Below are positions 27,408 to 37,197 of a stretch of DNA of 64,000 nucleotides, in pieces. The notes beneath the pieces are model-generated. The model did no database searches and was not told the DNA's origin. It worked only from the letters and a program-made list of their open reading frames with translations. This DNA is from Eubacterium ruminantium (GTDB taxonomy: Bacteria; Bacillota; Clostridia; Lachnospirales; Lachnospiraceae). The DNA lies in contig NZ_FUXA01000009.1 of NCBI RefSeq assembly GCF_900167085.1, positions 117,557 to 181,556 on the forward strand, read 5' to 3'. The position numbers and the translations under genes were made by a program. Numbering within the stretch: position 1 is the first letter of the stretch; every line of letters begins with the position of its first letter.

Positions 27408-29684
27408 TCAGTCGCGATAATAATTTATAAGACAGCCTTTCTTAATGATTGTTCTTTCATCATCTGTGAGCGCTCCAAGATGAAGTGTAAGTTCCTTCAT
27501 GCCCTTATTCACTACATAAGCTTTGATATTATCTTCCTTCTTGTCGATAGCATCGATAATATCAGGAACAAGGATATAATCATCATTATCGAAGGCAAAA
27601 TCTTCGTCAATTATAAATGGAAGCATTCCCCAGTTAATAAGGTTTGAACGGTATCTCTTTGTTGCATATTCCTTAGCGATATTAGCCCATCCGCCGAGAA
27701 CCTTCTGGCAAGAAGCTGCCTGCTCACGTGCTGAACCATCACCAGGTTTGATTGCAAATATTGTACTTCCGATTCCGATCTCATTACCCTTGATATCAGG
27801 GAACTTCTCTTTAATTTTATCTACTACGCCGTGAAGCTCATCATTTATCTCACAAAGCTTTCCACCTTCCTGATGCTTTAAACTTGTCTCATGGATAGCT
27901 TTAGCTCTTCCAACATAAAGTGGATCCTTACGAGAAAGTGTGAATTCAGCAAGTCCGAGAGGATTTGATCTGAATGATGATGTCTCTCCTGAAGGAATGA
28001 GCTCATCTGTAGTAGTTACAGGATCATTGATAACTGATGCCATCTTAAGAAGAACATGCTTTGTAAGTTCAGGCATTTCAGGCCAGTCCTTAATATTTGG
28101 TCCAAACTTGATCTCTGCTTCAGGATCAGCTTTCTTATAACCATTGTAAACTCTATTATCATAAATCTTTCTGTCGAAGAAATAAGTTGGTCCTGTGTAC
28201 TCAACATCAAGATCAGTAGCTGCTGTAAGAAATCCCTTATTTACAGCTGTTGCAGCTATTGAACGAGCATCCATAAGTGCAACTGATGATATCTGACCAT
28301 TCTGAATCTTAGAACCTTCTCTGTTAGGGAAGTTTCTTGTAGAATGTCTGATACTGAGTGCTCCATTACCAGGTGTGTCTCCTGCACCGAAACATGGTCC
28401 GCAGAATGCTGTCTTAACGATTGCACCTGTCTCAAGGAGATCTGCGATAGTTCCGTTCTTAGCAAGCTGCATCATGATTGGTGTACTTGCAGGATAAACT
28501 GAAAGTGTGAATTCATCATTTCCGATGAACTGTCCACGAAGGATATCAGCTGCGTCACAGATATTTTCATATCCACCACCGGCACATCCGGCAATGATTC
28601 CCTGCTCAACATAGAGCTTTCCGTCACGAACCTTATCTGTAAGCTTGAATTCAACCTTACCTGTAAGCTGCTTCTTTCCCTTCTCTTCTGTCTCATGGAG
28701 AATGTCCATAAGATTTGCATTTAATTCTTCTATAGTAAATGCATTACTTGGATGGAATGGCATTGCGATCATTGGCTTGATCTTAGAAAGATCAACATAG
28801 ATTGCTCCATCGTAGTAAGCTACTTCACCCGGATTAAGCTCTTTATAAGCTTCAGGTCTGAAGTGTGTATCATACCATTTTCTTGTTTCTTCATCTGTTC
28901 TCCAGATTGAAGAAAGACATGTTGTCTCAGTAGTCATAACATCAATACCGATACGGTAATCAGATGAAAGCTTTGAGATACCAGGGCCAACAAATTCCAT
29001 TACTTTATTCTTAACATATCCATTTGCAAATGTTGCTCCGATAAGTGCGATTGCAACGTCCTGAGGACCAACGCCCTTTGCAGGTTCACCATCAAGATAA
29101 ACAGCAACAACGCCCGGACGAGCTACATCGTATGTCTTACCGAGAAGCTGCTTTGCAAGTTCTCCACCGCCTTCACCGATAGCCATTGTTCCGAGAGCTC
29201 CGTATCTTGTATGGCTGTCTGATCCAAGAATCATAGCATTACATTCTGCAAGCTCTTCTCTGGCATACTGATGAATAACTGCCTGATGAGGAGGAACATA
29301 GATTCCACCGTACTTCTTAGCACATGAAAGTCCAAACATATGGTCATCTTCATTTATTGTTCCACCAACTGCACAAAGTGAATTATGGCAGTTTGTAAGC
29401 ACGTAAGGAATAGGGAATTCCTTAAGTCCTGATGCTCTGGCTGTCTGAATGATTCCAACGAAAGTGATATCATGTGATGTCATCTTGTCGAACTTGATCT
29501 TCAGACTTTCCATATTTCCTGAAGTATTGTGAGCCTCAAGGATGTTGTAAGCCATAGTAGCCTTTGCAGCTTCTTCCTTTGTTATACCCTTGCCGCTTAT
29601 AACTTCATTTCCCGCAGCTTCATTTTCCGGAACAAGAGTCTTACCGTTAACGAGATAAGCTCCGCCTTCATAAAGTTTAACCAT
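27408..29684 (-). CDS. Aconitase family hydratase (aconitate hydratase)
   Basis: Fe-S hydro-lyase of the aconitase family, probably citrate to isocitrate. The 758-residue protein has the cluster cysteines visible as NCHNSLC (near residue 100), IIAGCAGG (near 370) and FCGPCFG (near 435), plus the swivel-domain segment [10 protein letters not shown] with the substrate-binding Ser/Arg. The sequence is of the less common clostridial type annotated simply as hydratase, so a related substrate cannot be excluded. With citrate synthase 6 kb away on the same strand it would supply the oxidative branch towards 2-oxoglutarate. No isocitrate dehydrogenase is in the window. Confidence 0.85.
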   Translation of the reverse strand: MVKLYEGGAYLVNGKTLVPENEAAGNEVISGKGITKEEAAKATMAYNILEAHNTSGNMESLKIKFDKMTSHDITFVGIIQTARASGLKEFPIPYVLTNCHNSLCAVGGTINEDDHMFGLSCAKKYGGIYVPPHQAVIHQYAREELAECNAMILGSDSHTRYGALGTMAIGEGGGELAKQLLGKTYDVARPGVVAVYLDGEPAKGVGPQDVAIALIGATFANGYVKNKVMEFVGPGISKLSSDYRIGIDVMTTETTCLSSIWRTDEETRKWYDTHFRPEAYKELNPGEVAYYDGAIYVDLSKIKPMIAMPFHPSNAFTIEELNANLMDILHETEEKGKKQLTGKVEFKLTDKVRDGKLYVEQGIIAGCAGGGYENICDAADILRGQFIGNDEFTLSVYPASTPIMMQLAKNGTIADLLETGAIVKTAFCGPCFGAGDTPGNGALSIRHSTRNFPNREGSKIQNGQISSVALMDARSIAATAVNKGFLTAATDLDVEYTGPTYFFDRKIYDNRVYNGYKKADPEAEIKFGPNIKDWPEMPELTKHVLLKMASVINDPVTTTDELIPSGETSSFRSNPLGLAEFTLSRKDPLYVGRAKAIHETSLKHQEGGKLCEINDELHGVVDKIKEKFPDIKGNEIGIGSTIFAIKPGDGSAREQAASCQKVLGGWANIAKEYATKRYRSNLINWGMLPFIIDEDFAFDNDDYILVPDIIDAIDKKEDNIKAYVVNKGMKELTLHLGALTDDERTIIKKGCLINYYRD

Positions 29685-29810
29685 TTCTAATTCCTCCGCT
29701 TAATCTTAGATAAATAATAACATATCCGAATTAATCTTTAAATACAACCAGCTTTACATTGTACGCTATATCTATTTGCTAAAGCAAGCTTTTATTTACA
29801 TTTAGTTTTT

Positions 29811-30038
29811 TTAGTATTCCATCGGACTGTATCTGTCCATAAATGTGTTAAAGTCGTGCTTTCTTTTAGCATTAATAATAACGTTAAATGCCAGTTCATG
29901 ATTTGATAAAATAAGTAATACTTCCTCGTGGGTTATCTCTAACTTTTCTTCACCAACGACTGCATAAAACTTATCATTTTCTCTAACCAGATCAACACCG
30001 TTTTCCAGATGTCTCACCATATTTTCTTTTTCTTCCAT
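29811..30038 (-). CDS. Small hypothetical protein
   Basis: The 75-residue protein is not recognised. It is charged and soluble, with the sequence MEEKENMVRHLENGV at the N-terminus and a helical pattern throughout. ATG 30038 has AAGGGG 6-7 bases upstream, which makes it preferable to the longer frame starting at 30116. It lies between two larger leftward genes with gaps of more than 120 bases on each side. Confidence 0.6.
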   Translation of the reverse strand: MEEKENMVRHLENGVDLVRENDKFYAVVGEEKLEITHEEVLLILSNHELAFNVIINAKRKHDFNTFMDRYSPMEY

Positions 30039-30165
30039 ATATAACCCCTTAATTAAATCGATTATTACTTTTGATCTGTATTTACCCAGCTGTAGATTGT
30101 ATGAATATCGTAACATTCTTTTTCAAATATAAATCTACCAATTTAATTGTAGTTCATGCAAATGA

Positions 30166-31812
30166 TCAATACTCGAAGATATAATTAAACGCTCTTCCTA
30201 TTGATACGCTTTCCTTTTCGCCGGGCTCAAATCCGCCGCCTACAGCATTTTTGAGAATTTCATTGACCTTATCATTTGTTCTCTTCTTAAGATTCGGGAT
30301 GCTTTCACCTGTATATTCGCCGTCCTCAGTCTTAGGAAAATATTCTTCTCCATCTATATTGAAGTAACTGTTGTCGTCTTTCGCGATAATGGTGTTAACA
30401 ACTTCAAATGATGGTTTAGACCTGTCGAATTTATAAAGCTCGTACTTAATATCCATGCTCATAACATTCTTACTGTAAGGAATACCGATAATATATTCTG
30501 AGTTCTCACAGTAATTCTCGACCTTAAGGCAACCTGCAAGTTTTACTTCTCCGTCAACATAAGTGAGGATATAAGTATAACCGCTTCTTGAATTATAAAG
30601 GATAAGTTCCGGAATTCCACCTTCGTCCATTCTTACGAGGCACATAAGATTCGGCTTATTTACTGCTAAATCCACATCTTTGCTGTTGCAGTATTTACCT
30701 ACAACAACACCTTCCTCTATGCTGTTTTGAAGATTGATCTCATAGTTGCACATGTAATTGCAGTAAGCTCTCTTCCATTCGGAATTTATATATTCCTTAT
30801 GCTTAATGAGATTGACTTCATTTCCGAAAACACTTTCAACATTTCTTATCATTTCCGCTGCCTGATCGATCTCGCCTCTTCCGAGCATCGCATTTATCTC
30901 TGACGGATAATAACCCTTCGCAGCTTCTAAAGCCTTTTGAGAAAGCTTAACGTAACTTTTTTCTCTTTCTGCAAAGCCTTCCTTGCCTTTATTTTTGGCT
31001 AAATAATCATTGATCTGACTATATACCTCGGCGAATTTTTCTTCGCCCATCATTTCAACAAATTTACGATAATCAGTAACATACGCATCCAGATTCTGTT
31101 TCAGGTTGTTCAGTCTTTCAAAATTCTTCTTCTCATTGCCGACAAAACAGTCATCCAGAACATCGATATATGTATCAACAATTTCTTTCGGAGCGGTTCC
31201 TGACGCATAATCTCTTACGGTCTTGGATACCATACTTTCCATCTTACCAACTATTGCATTTATATAATGTTCATTTGTGACGGTTTTTGTATCGTCAAAA
31301 TCATTTCCCGACTTTGTAAAAGAAAGGTTATAGACATTTTTAAAATCATTTACATATCTGTAGTAAATATCGCTCTTACCGTTTTCTTTATATTCATCTA
31401 CACATAATTGAAAGATTCTTTCAAGTTCCTTTTGATTTGCATAAATGTAACAATCGATGAGTGTACTGCTGAATCCGATAACTCCTCTGACGTCATTCTT
31501 TCTTGCGATTCCGTCAATTTCCAAGCCACATTGAAGTATCTTATTCAGATCTTCATATGTCATCTTTCCTTCTATATATTCATTGGTATAATGAACGGAA
31601 ATATCTTTCAATACGGAAATAGCTTCTTCTTTCTTGGAATTTGGTAACTTCTTAAATATAGTGATCATTTCATCACAATCACCTACATCTGAAGCATAAT
31701 AAAAATCCCTCACGCGAATAGCCGGCTTGATAAATACGAAGAATGCAAGCATTTCAGCAATCATGACAAATAGGCAGACGCTGATAATGATGATTCCTGT
31801 TTTCCTTTTCAT
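30166..31812 (-). CDS. Hypothetical membrane-anchored protein
   Basis: Not recognised. The 548-residue protein has an uncleaved-type anchor at residues 5-30 (IIIISVCLFVMIAEMLAFFV) and then a large, mostly helical, charged exterior domain. Residues 40-330 look like repeating helical hairpins. A C-terminal part with more beta character (ELILYNSRSGYTYILTYVDG) could be a ligand-binding fold. Its start overlaps the stop of the zinc-ribbon gene by four bases (ATGA), so the two genes are coupled and their products probably act together at the membrane. Confidence 0.75.
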   Translation of the reverse strand: MKRKTGIIIISVCLFVMIAEMLAFFVFIKPAIRVRDFYYASDVGDCDEMITIFKKLPNSKKEEAISVLKDISVHYTNEYIEGKMTYEDLNKILQCGLEIDGIARKNDVRGVIGFSSTLIDCYIYANQKELERIFQLCVDEYKENGKSDIYYRYVNDFKNVYNLSFTKSGNDFDDTKTVTNEHYINAIVGKMESMVSKTVRDYASGTAPKEIVDTYIDVLDDCFVGNEKKNFERLNNLKQNLDAYVTDYRKFVEMMGEEKFAEVYSQINDYLAKNKGKEGFAEREKSYVKLSQKALEAAKGYYPSEINAMLGRGEIDQAAEMIRNVESVFGNEVNLIKHKEYINSEWKRAYCNYMCNYEINLQNSIEEGVVVGKYCNSKDVDLAVNKPNLMCLVRMDEGGIPELILYNSRSGYTYILTYVDGEVKLAGCLKVENYCENSEYIIGIPYSKNVMSMDIKYELYKFDRSKPSFEVVNTIIAKDDNSYFNIDGEEYFPKTEDGEYTGESIPNLKKRTNDKVNEILKNAVGGGFEPGEKESVSIGRAFNYIFEY

Positions 31813-32273
31813 TGTTCATCGCCTCCCTTATCATCGGGATCCACCGCACTAACGTCGCCATCATCATCGGGTTCCACTGCACTAAAGCCTGCTTCAGCCT
31901 CACCGCTATACTGATTGTAAGTCGGTTTTACATTATATTTATATGTAAAATACATCATGAAAAACAGACCGAAAACTGTTATCACAACAGTAACCAAAGC
32001 CAGGATGAGCATAGCCGTGCTTTTCTCTTCTGTTCCTGTCTTTTTCTGTTTTTCTTTATTGTTCGTCTCATCCGTCTTTCCCTTCTTTGACGGCTTCAAG
32101 ATTTCTTCAGGTATAGGCGGAAACAGTTTTGTAGTGTGATCTCTGATTGCACTATCGTCAGGTGTAAGTGTATAAGTCGTAAATGCACTATCAATCTTCT
32201 TCAACGGTTTTCCACATTTTTTGCAGCAAAGTTCTCCATTTACATATGTAATCCCACAGCATTCATTCTTCAT
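31809..32273 (-). CDS. Zinc-ribbon membrane protein with acidic tail
   Basis: Not recognised beyond its parts. The 154 residues begin with a short zinc-ribbon-like segment (MKNECCGITYVNGELCCKKC), Cys pairs at 5/6 and 16/17/20. A Lys/Glu linker and one membrane segment (LILALVTVVITVFGLFFMMY, about 92-112) follow. The extracellular tail contains an imperfect duplication, SAVEPDDDGD and SAVDPDDKGG. Cytoplasmic zinc ribbon, single span and acidic exterior resemble zinc-ribbon envelope sensors of Firmicutes. ATG 32273 is preceded by GGGAG. Confidence 0.7.
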   Translation of the reverse strand: MKNECCGITYVNGELCCKKCGKPLKKIDSAFTTYTLTPDDSAIRDHTTKLFPPIPEEILKPSKKGKTDETNNKEKQKKTGTEEKSTAMLILALVTVVITVFGLFFMMYFTYKYNVKPTYNQYSGEAEAGFSAVEPDDDGDVSAVDPDDKGGDEQ

Positions 32274-32514
32274 AACAAACTCCCAATAATGTTCCAATAA
32301 TGTCTATATATACCAAATAATAAAAATGAATATAACTCGCCAACTTTATTTTACCAAACATAAAGTCAATAATACCACTATCATATATTAATATAAGCTT
32401 AAATTCTCTTAATAACTTCTTAGTATTTATCCTTGGTCATTCTTTGTAATCATCTTCATTTGTCCATATCCTAAAATTTTTTTGTGTTTTTCGATTTTCT
32501 CCGCAAATTTTATC

Positions 32515-32542
32515 TTTACATTTTATATTATAGTGCTATAAT
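32515..32542 (+). promoter_or_regulatory. Promoter of the porGDAB operon
   Basis: TTTACA (32515-32520), a 16-base spacer and perfect TATAAT (32537-32542). It lies about 110 bases upstream of porG in the 378-base divergent gap 32274-32651; the rest of that gap is AT-rich with no gene. Confidence 0.75.
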
Positions 32543-32574
32543 CAACGTATTATGCAAATCACTAATTAATTATG

Positions 32575-32619
32575 ACGCATGGGATCAAAGAAATCTTTCG
32601 ATCCCATATATATATGCGT
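32575..32619 (+). promoter_or_regulatory. Long hairpin in the porG 5' untranslated region
   Basis: Nested perfect repeats ACGCAT/ATGCGT, GGGATC/GATCCC and AAAG/CTTT form a 16-pair interrupted stem about 30-75 bases after the expected transcription start. No T-tract follows, so it is not a simple terminator. It could stabilise the mRNA or bind a regulator. Confidence 0.6.
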
Positions 32620-32651
32620 AAATAATCGGAGTTTAGGGAGTAATATTAATT

Positions 32652-33224
32652 ATGAAGAAACACATTGAAATCAGATGGCACGGAAGAGGCGGTCAGGGAG
32701 CTAAGACAGCTGCACTTCTTCTTGCTGATGTTGCCTGGAGTACAGGCATGTATGTACAAGGATTTCCGGAATACGGTCCTGAACGTATGGGAGCACCTAT
32801 CACTGCTTATAACAGAATAGGTGATACAGAAATTCGTGCTCATTCGAATATCTATAACCCGGATTATGTTGTTGTCGTTGACGAAACACTTCTTCATTCA
32901 GTTGATGTAACAAACGGTCTTTCTGAAGACGGCGCTATTGTTATCAATACTGAACATTCAAAGGAAGAGATCATTTCTCTCCTCAGAGGTTACAAGGGTA
33001 AAGTTTATACTATAGATGCGCGAAAGATTTCAATTGAAGCTTTGGGTAAATATTTTCCGAACTCACCAATGCTCGCTGCAATAGTCAAAGTTGCAAATAT
33101 TATGGATCAGAATGAATTTCTTTCTCAGATGGAAGAATCATACAAACATAAATTTGCAAAAAAACCTGAAGTAATCGAAGGAAATATGAAGGCTCTTCGC
33201 ATGGCATTTGAGGAGGTGCAGTAA
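32652..33224 (+). CDS. porG: 2-oxoacid:ferredoxin oxidoreductase gamma subunit (pyruvate type)
   Basis: Gamma subunit of a four-part thiamine-diphosphate enzyme that interconverts a 2-oxoacid plus CoA and acyl-CoA, CO2 and reduced ferredoxin. The 190 residues begin KKHIEIRWHGRGGQGAKTAA, the domain hallmark, followed by FPEYGPERMGAPITAYNRI. The order gamma-delta-alpha-beta is that of the Thermotoga/archaeal pyruvate enzyme. Ribosome site GGGAG precedes ATG 32652. It overlaps porD by one base (TAATG). Confidence 0.9.
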   Translation: MKKHIEIRWHGRGGQGAKTAALLLADVAWSTGMYVQGFPEYGPERMGAPITAYNRIGDTEIRAHSNIYNPDYVVVVDETLLHSVDVTNGLSEDGAIVINTEHSKEEIISLLRGYKGKVYTIDARKISIEALGKYFPNSPMLAAIVKVANIMDQNEFLSQMEESYKHKFAKKPEVIEGNMKALRMAFEEVQ

Positions 33225-33556
33225 TGGCTGAGAATAAGAATATCAATACATCCAATCCAACGGATTTAAGTAAAGTAAATGAAAAGGCTCCTTATCAGGA
33301 CATGACACTCGGTAACCAGGTTTACGGTGGCGGTGGTTCTAAGGAGTTTAAGACAGGTGAATGGAGAACACAGACTCCTGTTATGAACTGGGAGAAATGT
33401 GTTAACTGCCTTCTCTGCGCACCATTCTGTCCGGACAGCTGTATTCCGGTTGTCGATGGTAAGAGACAGGATTTTGATTATGATCACTGCAAGGGCTGCG
33501 GTATCTGCGCAAAGGTATGCAGCTTCAAAGCAATAGATATGAAGGAGGGTCTGTAA
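33224..33556 (+). CDS. porD: 2-oxoacid:ferredoxin oxidoreductase delta subunit (2x[4Fe-4S] ferredoxin)
   Basis: Electron-transfer subunit with two [4Fe-4S] clusters. The 110 residues have an N-terminal extension of about 50, the segment TGEWRTQTPVMNWEKC typical of PorD, then CVNCLLCAPFC and CKGCGICAKVC cluster motifs. Electrons pass from the TPP site in PorB to external ferredoxin. The next gene, porA, starts at the base following its stop codon. Confidence 0.92.
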   Translation: MAENKNINTSNPTDLSKVNEKAPYQDMTLGNQVYGGGGSKEFKTGEWRTQTPVMNWEKCVNCLLCAPFCPDSCIPVVDGKRQDFDYDHCKGCGICAKVCSFKAIDMKEGL

Positions 33557-34741
33557 ATGGTTTCAAAGCGCGACAGAATGTCAGGAAACGAAGCGGTTGC
33601 ACTTGCTATAAAGCAGGTTAATCCGGATGTAATGCCTGCATTTCCAATCACTCCTTCAACAGAAATTCCTCAGATGGTTTCAACATTTATAGCAAATGGT
33701 GAGATCGATACAGAATTTATCCCTGTAGAATCTGAGCACAGTTCAATGAGTGCCGTTATCGGTGCTTCAGCTGCAGGTGCAAGAGCACTTACTGCTACTT
33801 CTTCATGTGGTCTCGCATTCATGTGGGAAGAGCTTTATATCGCAGCTTCTGACAGACTTCCTGTTGTTCTCTGTGCAGTAAACAGAGCTCTTACAGGTCC
33901 TATCAACATCAACTGTGACCACTCAGATACAATGGGTGCAAGAGATTCCGGATGGCTTCAGGTTTATGCTGAAACTAACCAGGAAGCTTATGATAACTTC
34001 ATCATGGCTTATCGTGTAACAGAGCATCCTGATGTAATGCTTCCAATGATGGTATGTCAGGACGGATTCATCACAAGCCATGCTGTAATGAATATAGAAA
34101 CAATGGATACTGAATCCGTAAGAGAATTTGTTGGCGAATATCAGCCTGCAAACTTTCTTCTTAATTCAGCTATGCCTATGGCAATCGGTCCATATGCAAA
34201 CTCTCCTTTCTATATGGAGACAAAGATGAATCAGCGTCTTGCAATGAAGAATGCCAAGAAAGTCATCCTTGATGTATGTGCTGAATATGAAAAACTTTCA
34301 GGAAGAAAATACGGTCTTTTCGAAGAATATAAAATGGATGATGCAGAATATGCTATCGTTATCATGGGTTCTGCAGCCGGTACTACAAAGGATGCTGTTG
34401 ACGCTCTTCGCGAAAAAGGCATCAAGGCCGGAATGATCAAGATTCGTGTATTCAGACCATTCCCAGGTGAGGAACTTGCTGCTGCTCTTAAGAACGTTAA
34501 AGCAGTTGCAATCCTTGACAGAGCTGAAAGCTTCTCAGGTCAGGGTGGTCCTGTAGGTTCAGAACTTAAGGCTGCTCTTATGGATAATGGTGTTTCAACT
34601 ATAGCAGTTAACTACTTCTATGGTATCGGTGGTCGTGATTATACAGTACAGGATGCTGAGGCTGTTTATGACGACATCATGAATTACGCTTCAGGTTCAA
34701 AGCCTGTTGAGCAATTCCAATATATAGGACTTAGAAAGTAG
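33557..34741 (+). CDS. porA: 2-oxoacid:ferredoxin oxidoreductase alpha subunit (pyruvate type)
   Basis: Alpha subunit (394 residues), forming the pyrimidine-binding and dimer part of the TPP site. Recognisable segments are MPAFPITPSTEIPQMVSTFI, VESEHSSMSAVIGASAAGAR and SSCGLAFMWEELYIAASDRL, which resemble bacterial/archaeal PorA more than 2-oxoglutarate enzymes. The C-terminal half holds the domain with VAILDRAESFSGQGGPVGSE. The closest substrate is therefore pyruvate; a branched-chain 2-oxoacid cannot be excluded by eye. Confidence 0.9.
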   Translation: MVSKRDRMSGNEAVALAIKQVNPDVMPAFPITPSTEIPQMVSTFIANGEIDTEFIPVESEHSSMSAVIGASAAGARALTATSSCGLAFMWEELYIAASDRLPVVLCAVNRALTGPININCDHSDTMGARDSGWLQVYAETNQEAYDNFIMAYRVTEHPDVMLPMMVCQDGFITSHAVMNIETMDTESVREFVGEYQPANFLLNSAMPMAIGPYANSPFYMETKMNQRLAMKNAKKVILDVCAEYEKLSGRKYGLFEEYKMDDAEYAIVIMGSAAGTTKDAVDALREKGIKAGMIKIRVFRPFPGEELAAALKNVKAVAILDRAESFSGQGGPVGSELKAALMDNGVSTIAVNYFYGIGGRDYTVQDAEAVYDDIMNYASGSKPVEQFQYIGLRK

Positions 34742-34753
34742 GAGGAGACGAAA

Positions 34754-35686
34754 ATGGCATTTAATTTTAAAGAAGTAATGAACAAACCAGAGCGTCTTGC
34801 TCCGGGACACAGACTCTGCGCCGGATGTGGTGCGGGAATCGCTGTAAGAACAGTTCTCAGAGCTCTTAAGCCTGAGGATCATGCCGTAATAGGAAATGCT
34901 ACAGGATGTCTTGAAGTATCTTCATTTATGTATCCATATACTGCATATGAAGACAGCTACATCCACAATGCATTTGCTTGTGCAGGCGCTACACTTTCAG
35001 GTGTTGAGACAGCCTATAATGCACTTAAAAAGCGCGGTAAGATAGATGATACTTATAAATTCATCACTTTCGGTGGTGACGGTGGTACATATGATATCGG
35101 TATCCAGTCTCTTTCAGGAGCTATGGAAAGAAATCATGATCTTGTATATGTTTGCTACGACAACGGTGCTTATATGAATACAGGTATTCAGCGTTCTTCT
35201 GCAACTCCTATGTATGCTGATACAACTACTACTCCTATCGGTAAAGTATCAAATGGTAAGATGCAGAATCGTAAAGATCTTGCAACTATCATTGCATCAC
35301 ATAACATACCATATGTTGCTCAGACAACATTTACAAATAACATGAAGGATTTATATACTAAATCTGAAAAAGCTATCTATACACCTGGTGCTGCATTCCT
35401 TAATGTAATGGCTCCATGTCCTCGTGGATGGCGCTATGATGCATCAGATATAGCTAATATCTGTAAGCTTGCAGTAGAAACATGTTACTGGCCACTTTTC
35501 GAAGTTATCGATGGCAAATGGATTCTTAACTATGAGCCTAAGAACAAGCTTCCAATCGAGGACTTCCTTAAGACTCAGGGACGTTTCAAGCATCTGTTCA
35601 AGCCAGAAAATGAAGAACTTCTTGTTCAGTATCAGGAAGAAGTTGACCGCAGATGGGAAGAACTGCTCTTCAAGTGCTCAAGATAG
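34754..35686 (+). CDS. porB: 2-oxoacid:ferredoxin oxidoreductase beta subunit (TPP-binding)
   Basis: Beta subunit (310 residues) that binds thiamine diphosphate and the proximal [4Fe-4S] cluster. The cofactor motif is FGGDGGTYDIGIQSLSGAME with YDNGAYMNTG downstream, and cluster cysteines are visible in RLCAGCGAGI, GNATGCLEV and APCPRGW. An AGGAGG site lies in the 12-base gap after porA. The operon ends at a strong bidirectional terminator shared with citrate synthase. Confidence 0.93.
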   Translation: MAFNFKEVMNKPERLAPGHRLCAGCGAGIAVRTVLRALKPEDHAVIGNATGCLEVSSFMYPYTAYEDSYIHNAFACAGATLSGVETAYNALKKRGKIDDTYKFITFGGDGGTYDIGIQSLSGAMERNHDLVYVCYDNGAYMNTGIQRSSATPMYADTTTTPIGKVSNGKMQNRKDLATIIASHNIPYVAQTTFTNNMKDLYTKSEKAIYTPGAAFLNVMAPCPRGWRYDASDIANICKLAVETCYWPLFEVIDGKWILNYEPKNKLPIEDFLKTQGRFKHLFKPENEELLVQYQEEVDRRWEELLFKCSR

Positions 35687-35741
35687 TAGATTCATACAAA
35701 TAAAGTCTTTTCAGAGACTTATAAATTCAATTTACGATCAA

Positions 35742-35779
35742 CAAAAACACCGTGTAATCATCTGATTACACGGTGTTTT
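35742..35779. terminator. Bidirectional terminator between porB and citrate synthase
   Basis: AAAAACACCGTGTAATCA and its complement form an 18-base near-perfect stem with a very short loop. Flanking A and T runs give a T-tract in both directions for the two convergent genes. Confidence 0.88.
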
Positions 35780-35790
35780 TATAATATATA

Positions 35791-37152
35791 TCACTCTCTC
35801 TCATCATACGGAACAAATTCACGTTCCTTCATGATGCTCATATATGCAGGTCTTATGATCTTATCCGTATTTATGAGTTCTTCAATTCGATGAGCACTCC
35901 ATCCAACCATTCTTGCCATAGCAAATATCGGTGTATAAAGTTCTTCCGGAATACCAAGCATGCTATATACAAAGCCACTGTAAAAGTCAACATTTGCACT
36001 CACGCCCTTATATATCTTTCTCTTCTCTGCAATAACTTCCGGAGCAAGCATTGCGATATCGGAATAAAGCTTATACTGCTTATCCATTTTCTTATCATGC
36101 GCAAGTTTTTCAACAAACTGTTTAAATACTCTTGCTCTTGGATCGGAAACTGAATAAATAGCATGACCCATACCATAGATAAGACCCATTCTGTCAAATG
36201 CTTCTTTTTCCACTATCTTTGTTAGATAAGCCTTGAGCATATCAAGGTCGTCGGTATCAGGAACATTTTTCTTGATGTCCTTGATCATCTGCATAACCTT
36301 GATGTTGGCGCCGCCATGCTTAGGTCCCTTAAGTGATGATAAAGCCGCTGCTATAACAGAATATGTATCTGAGCCTGCGGATGAAACCACTCTTGTTGTA
36401 AATGTAGAGTTATTGCCGCCGCCATGCTCCATATGAAGAACAAGAGATGCATCAAGCACCTGTGCCTCAAGCTTTGTATAGCTCTTATCAGGACGGAGCA
36501 TCCTAAGGATATTCTCAGCCATTGATAAATTAGGGTCAGGTCTGTGAATGAACATACTCTCATCTTTTTCGTAATGATTATATGCACAATATGCATAGGT
36601 TGCGATCATCGGAATCTCGCTTATAAGTTTCAGACACTGACGAAGAACATTCGGTATCGAAAGATCCGAAACATTTATATCATATGCCGCGAGAGTCAGA
36701 ACGCCCTTGGTAATGGAATTCATTATATCTTTACTTGGTGCTTTCATTATTACGTCTCTTGTAAAGTTACGAGGAAGCACTCTCAGCATGGAAAGCACGC
36801 TGTTAAATTCCATAAGTTCGCTGTCTGTAGGAAGATTACCATAGAGAAGAAGGTATGCAACCTCCTCAAATCCAAATCTTTTAAATGCGAAATCATTTAC
36901 AAGATCTATAACATTGTATCCTCTATACCAAAGCTGGCCATCACAAGGCACCTTCACCCCGTCAACCATTTCGAAGGCATCAATTCGAGAAATATTTGTT
37001 ACGCCTGTCAAAACACCGCTGCCATTTTTATCTCTGAGGCCACGTTTAACCCCATACTGATCATACACTTCAAGATCGACACTATCCGCTGCACGACATA
37101 CAACTTCATACTTCTGCGTATAGTCTCTTATCATATCTTTCCTTGATGTCAT
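35791..37152 (-). CDS. gltA: Citrate synthase
   Basis: Condenses oxaloacetate and acetyl-CoA to citrate. The 453-residue protein has the active-site histidines in HMEHGGGNNSTF and GMGHAIYSVSDPRA, the catalytic Asp in ANVDFYSGFVYSMLGIP, and LKGPKHGGANIKVM between them. It is longer at the N-terminus than the common 380-residue bacterial form and carries no obvious NADH-inhibition domain. ATG 37152 is preceded by AGGAGG. With the aconitase and POR genes nearby it fits glutamate-supplying oxidative TCA reactions in an anaerobe. Confidence 0.95.
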   Translation of the reverse strand: MTSRKDMIRDYTQKYEVVCRAADSVDLEVYDQYGVKRGLRDKNGSGVLTGVTNISRIDAFEMVDGVKVPCDGQLWYRGYNVIDLVNDFAFKRFGFEEVAYLLLYGNLPTDSELMEFNSVLSMLRVLPRNFTRDVIMKAPSKDIMNSITKGVLTLAAYDINVSDLSIPNVLRQCLKLISEIPMIATYAYCAYNHYEKDESMFIHRPDPNLSMAENILRMLRPDKSYTKLEAQVLDASLVLHMEHGGGNNSTFTTRVVSSAGSDTYSVIAAALSSLKGPKHGGANIKVMQMIKDIKKNVPDTDDLDMLKAYLTKIVEKEAFDRMGLIYGMGHAIYSVSDPRARVFKQFVEKLAHDKKMDKQYKLYSDIAMLAPEVIAEKRKIYKGVSANVDFYSGFVYSMLGIPEELYTPIFAMARMVGWSAHRIEELINTDKIIRPAYMSIMKEREFVPYDERE

Positions 37153-37197
37153 TCTTTAGTCCTCCTATTTTCAGATTTTTTATAGTTAATCGATGTA

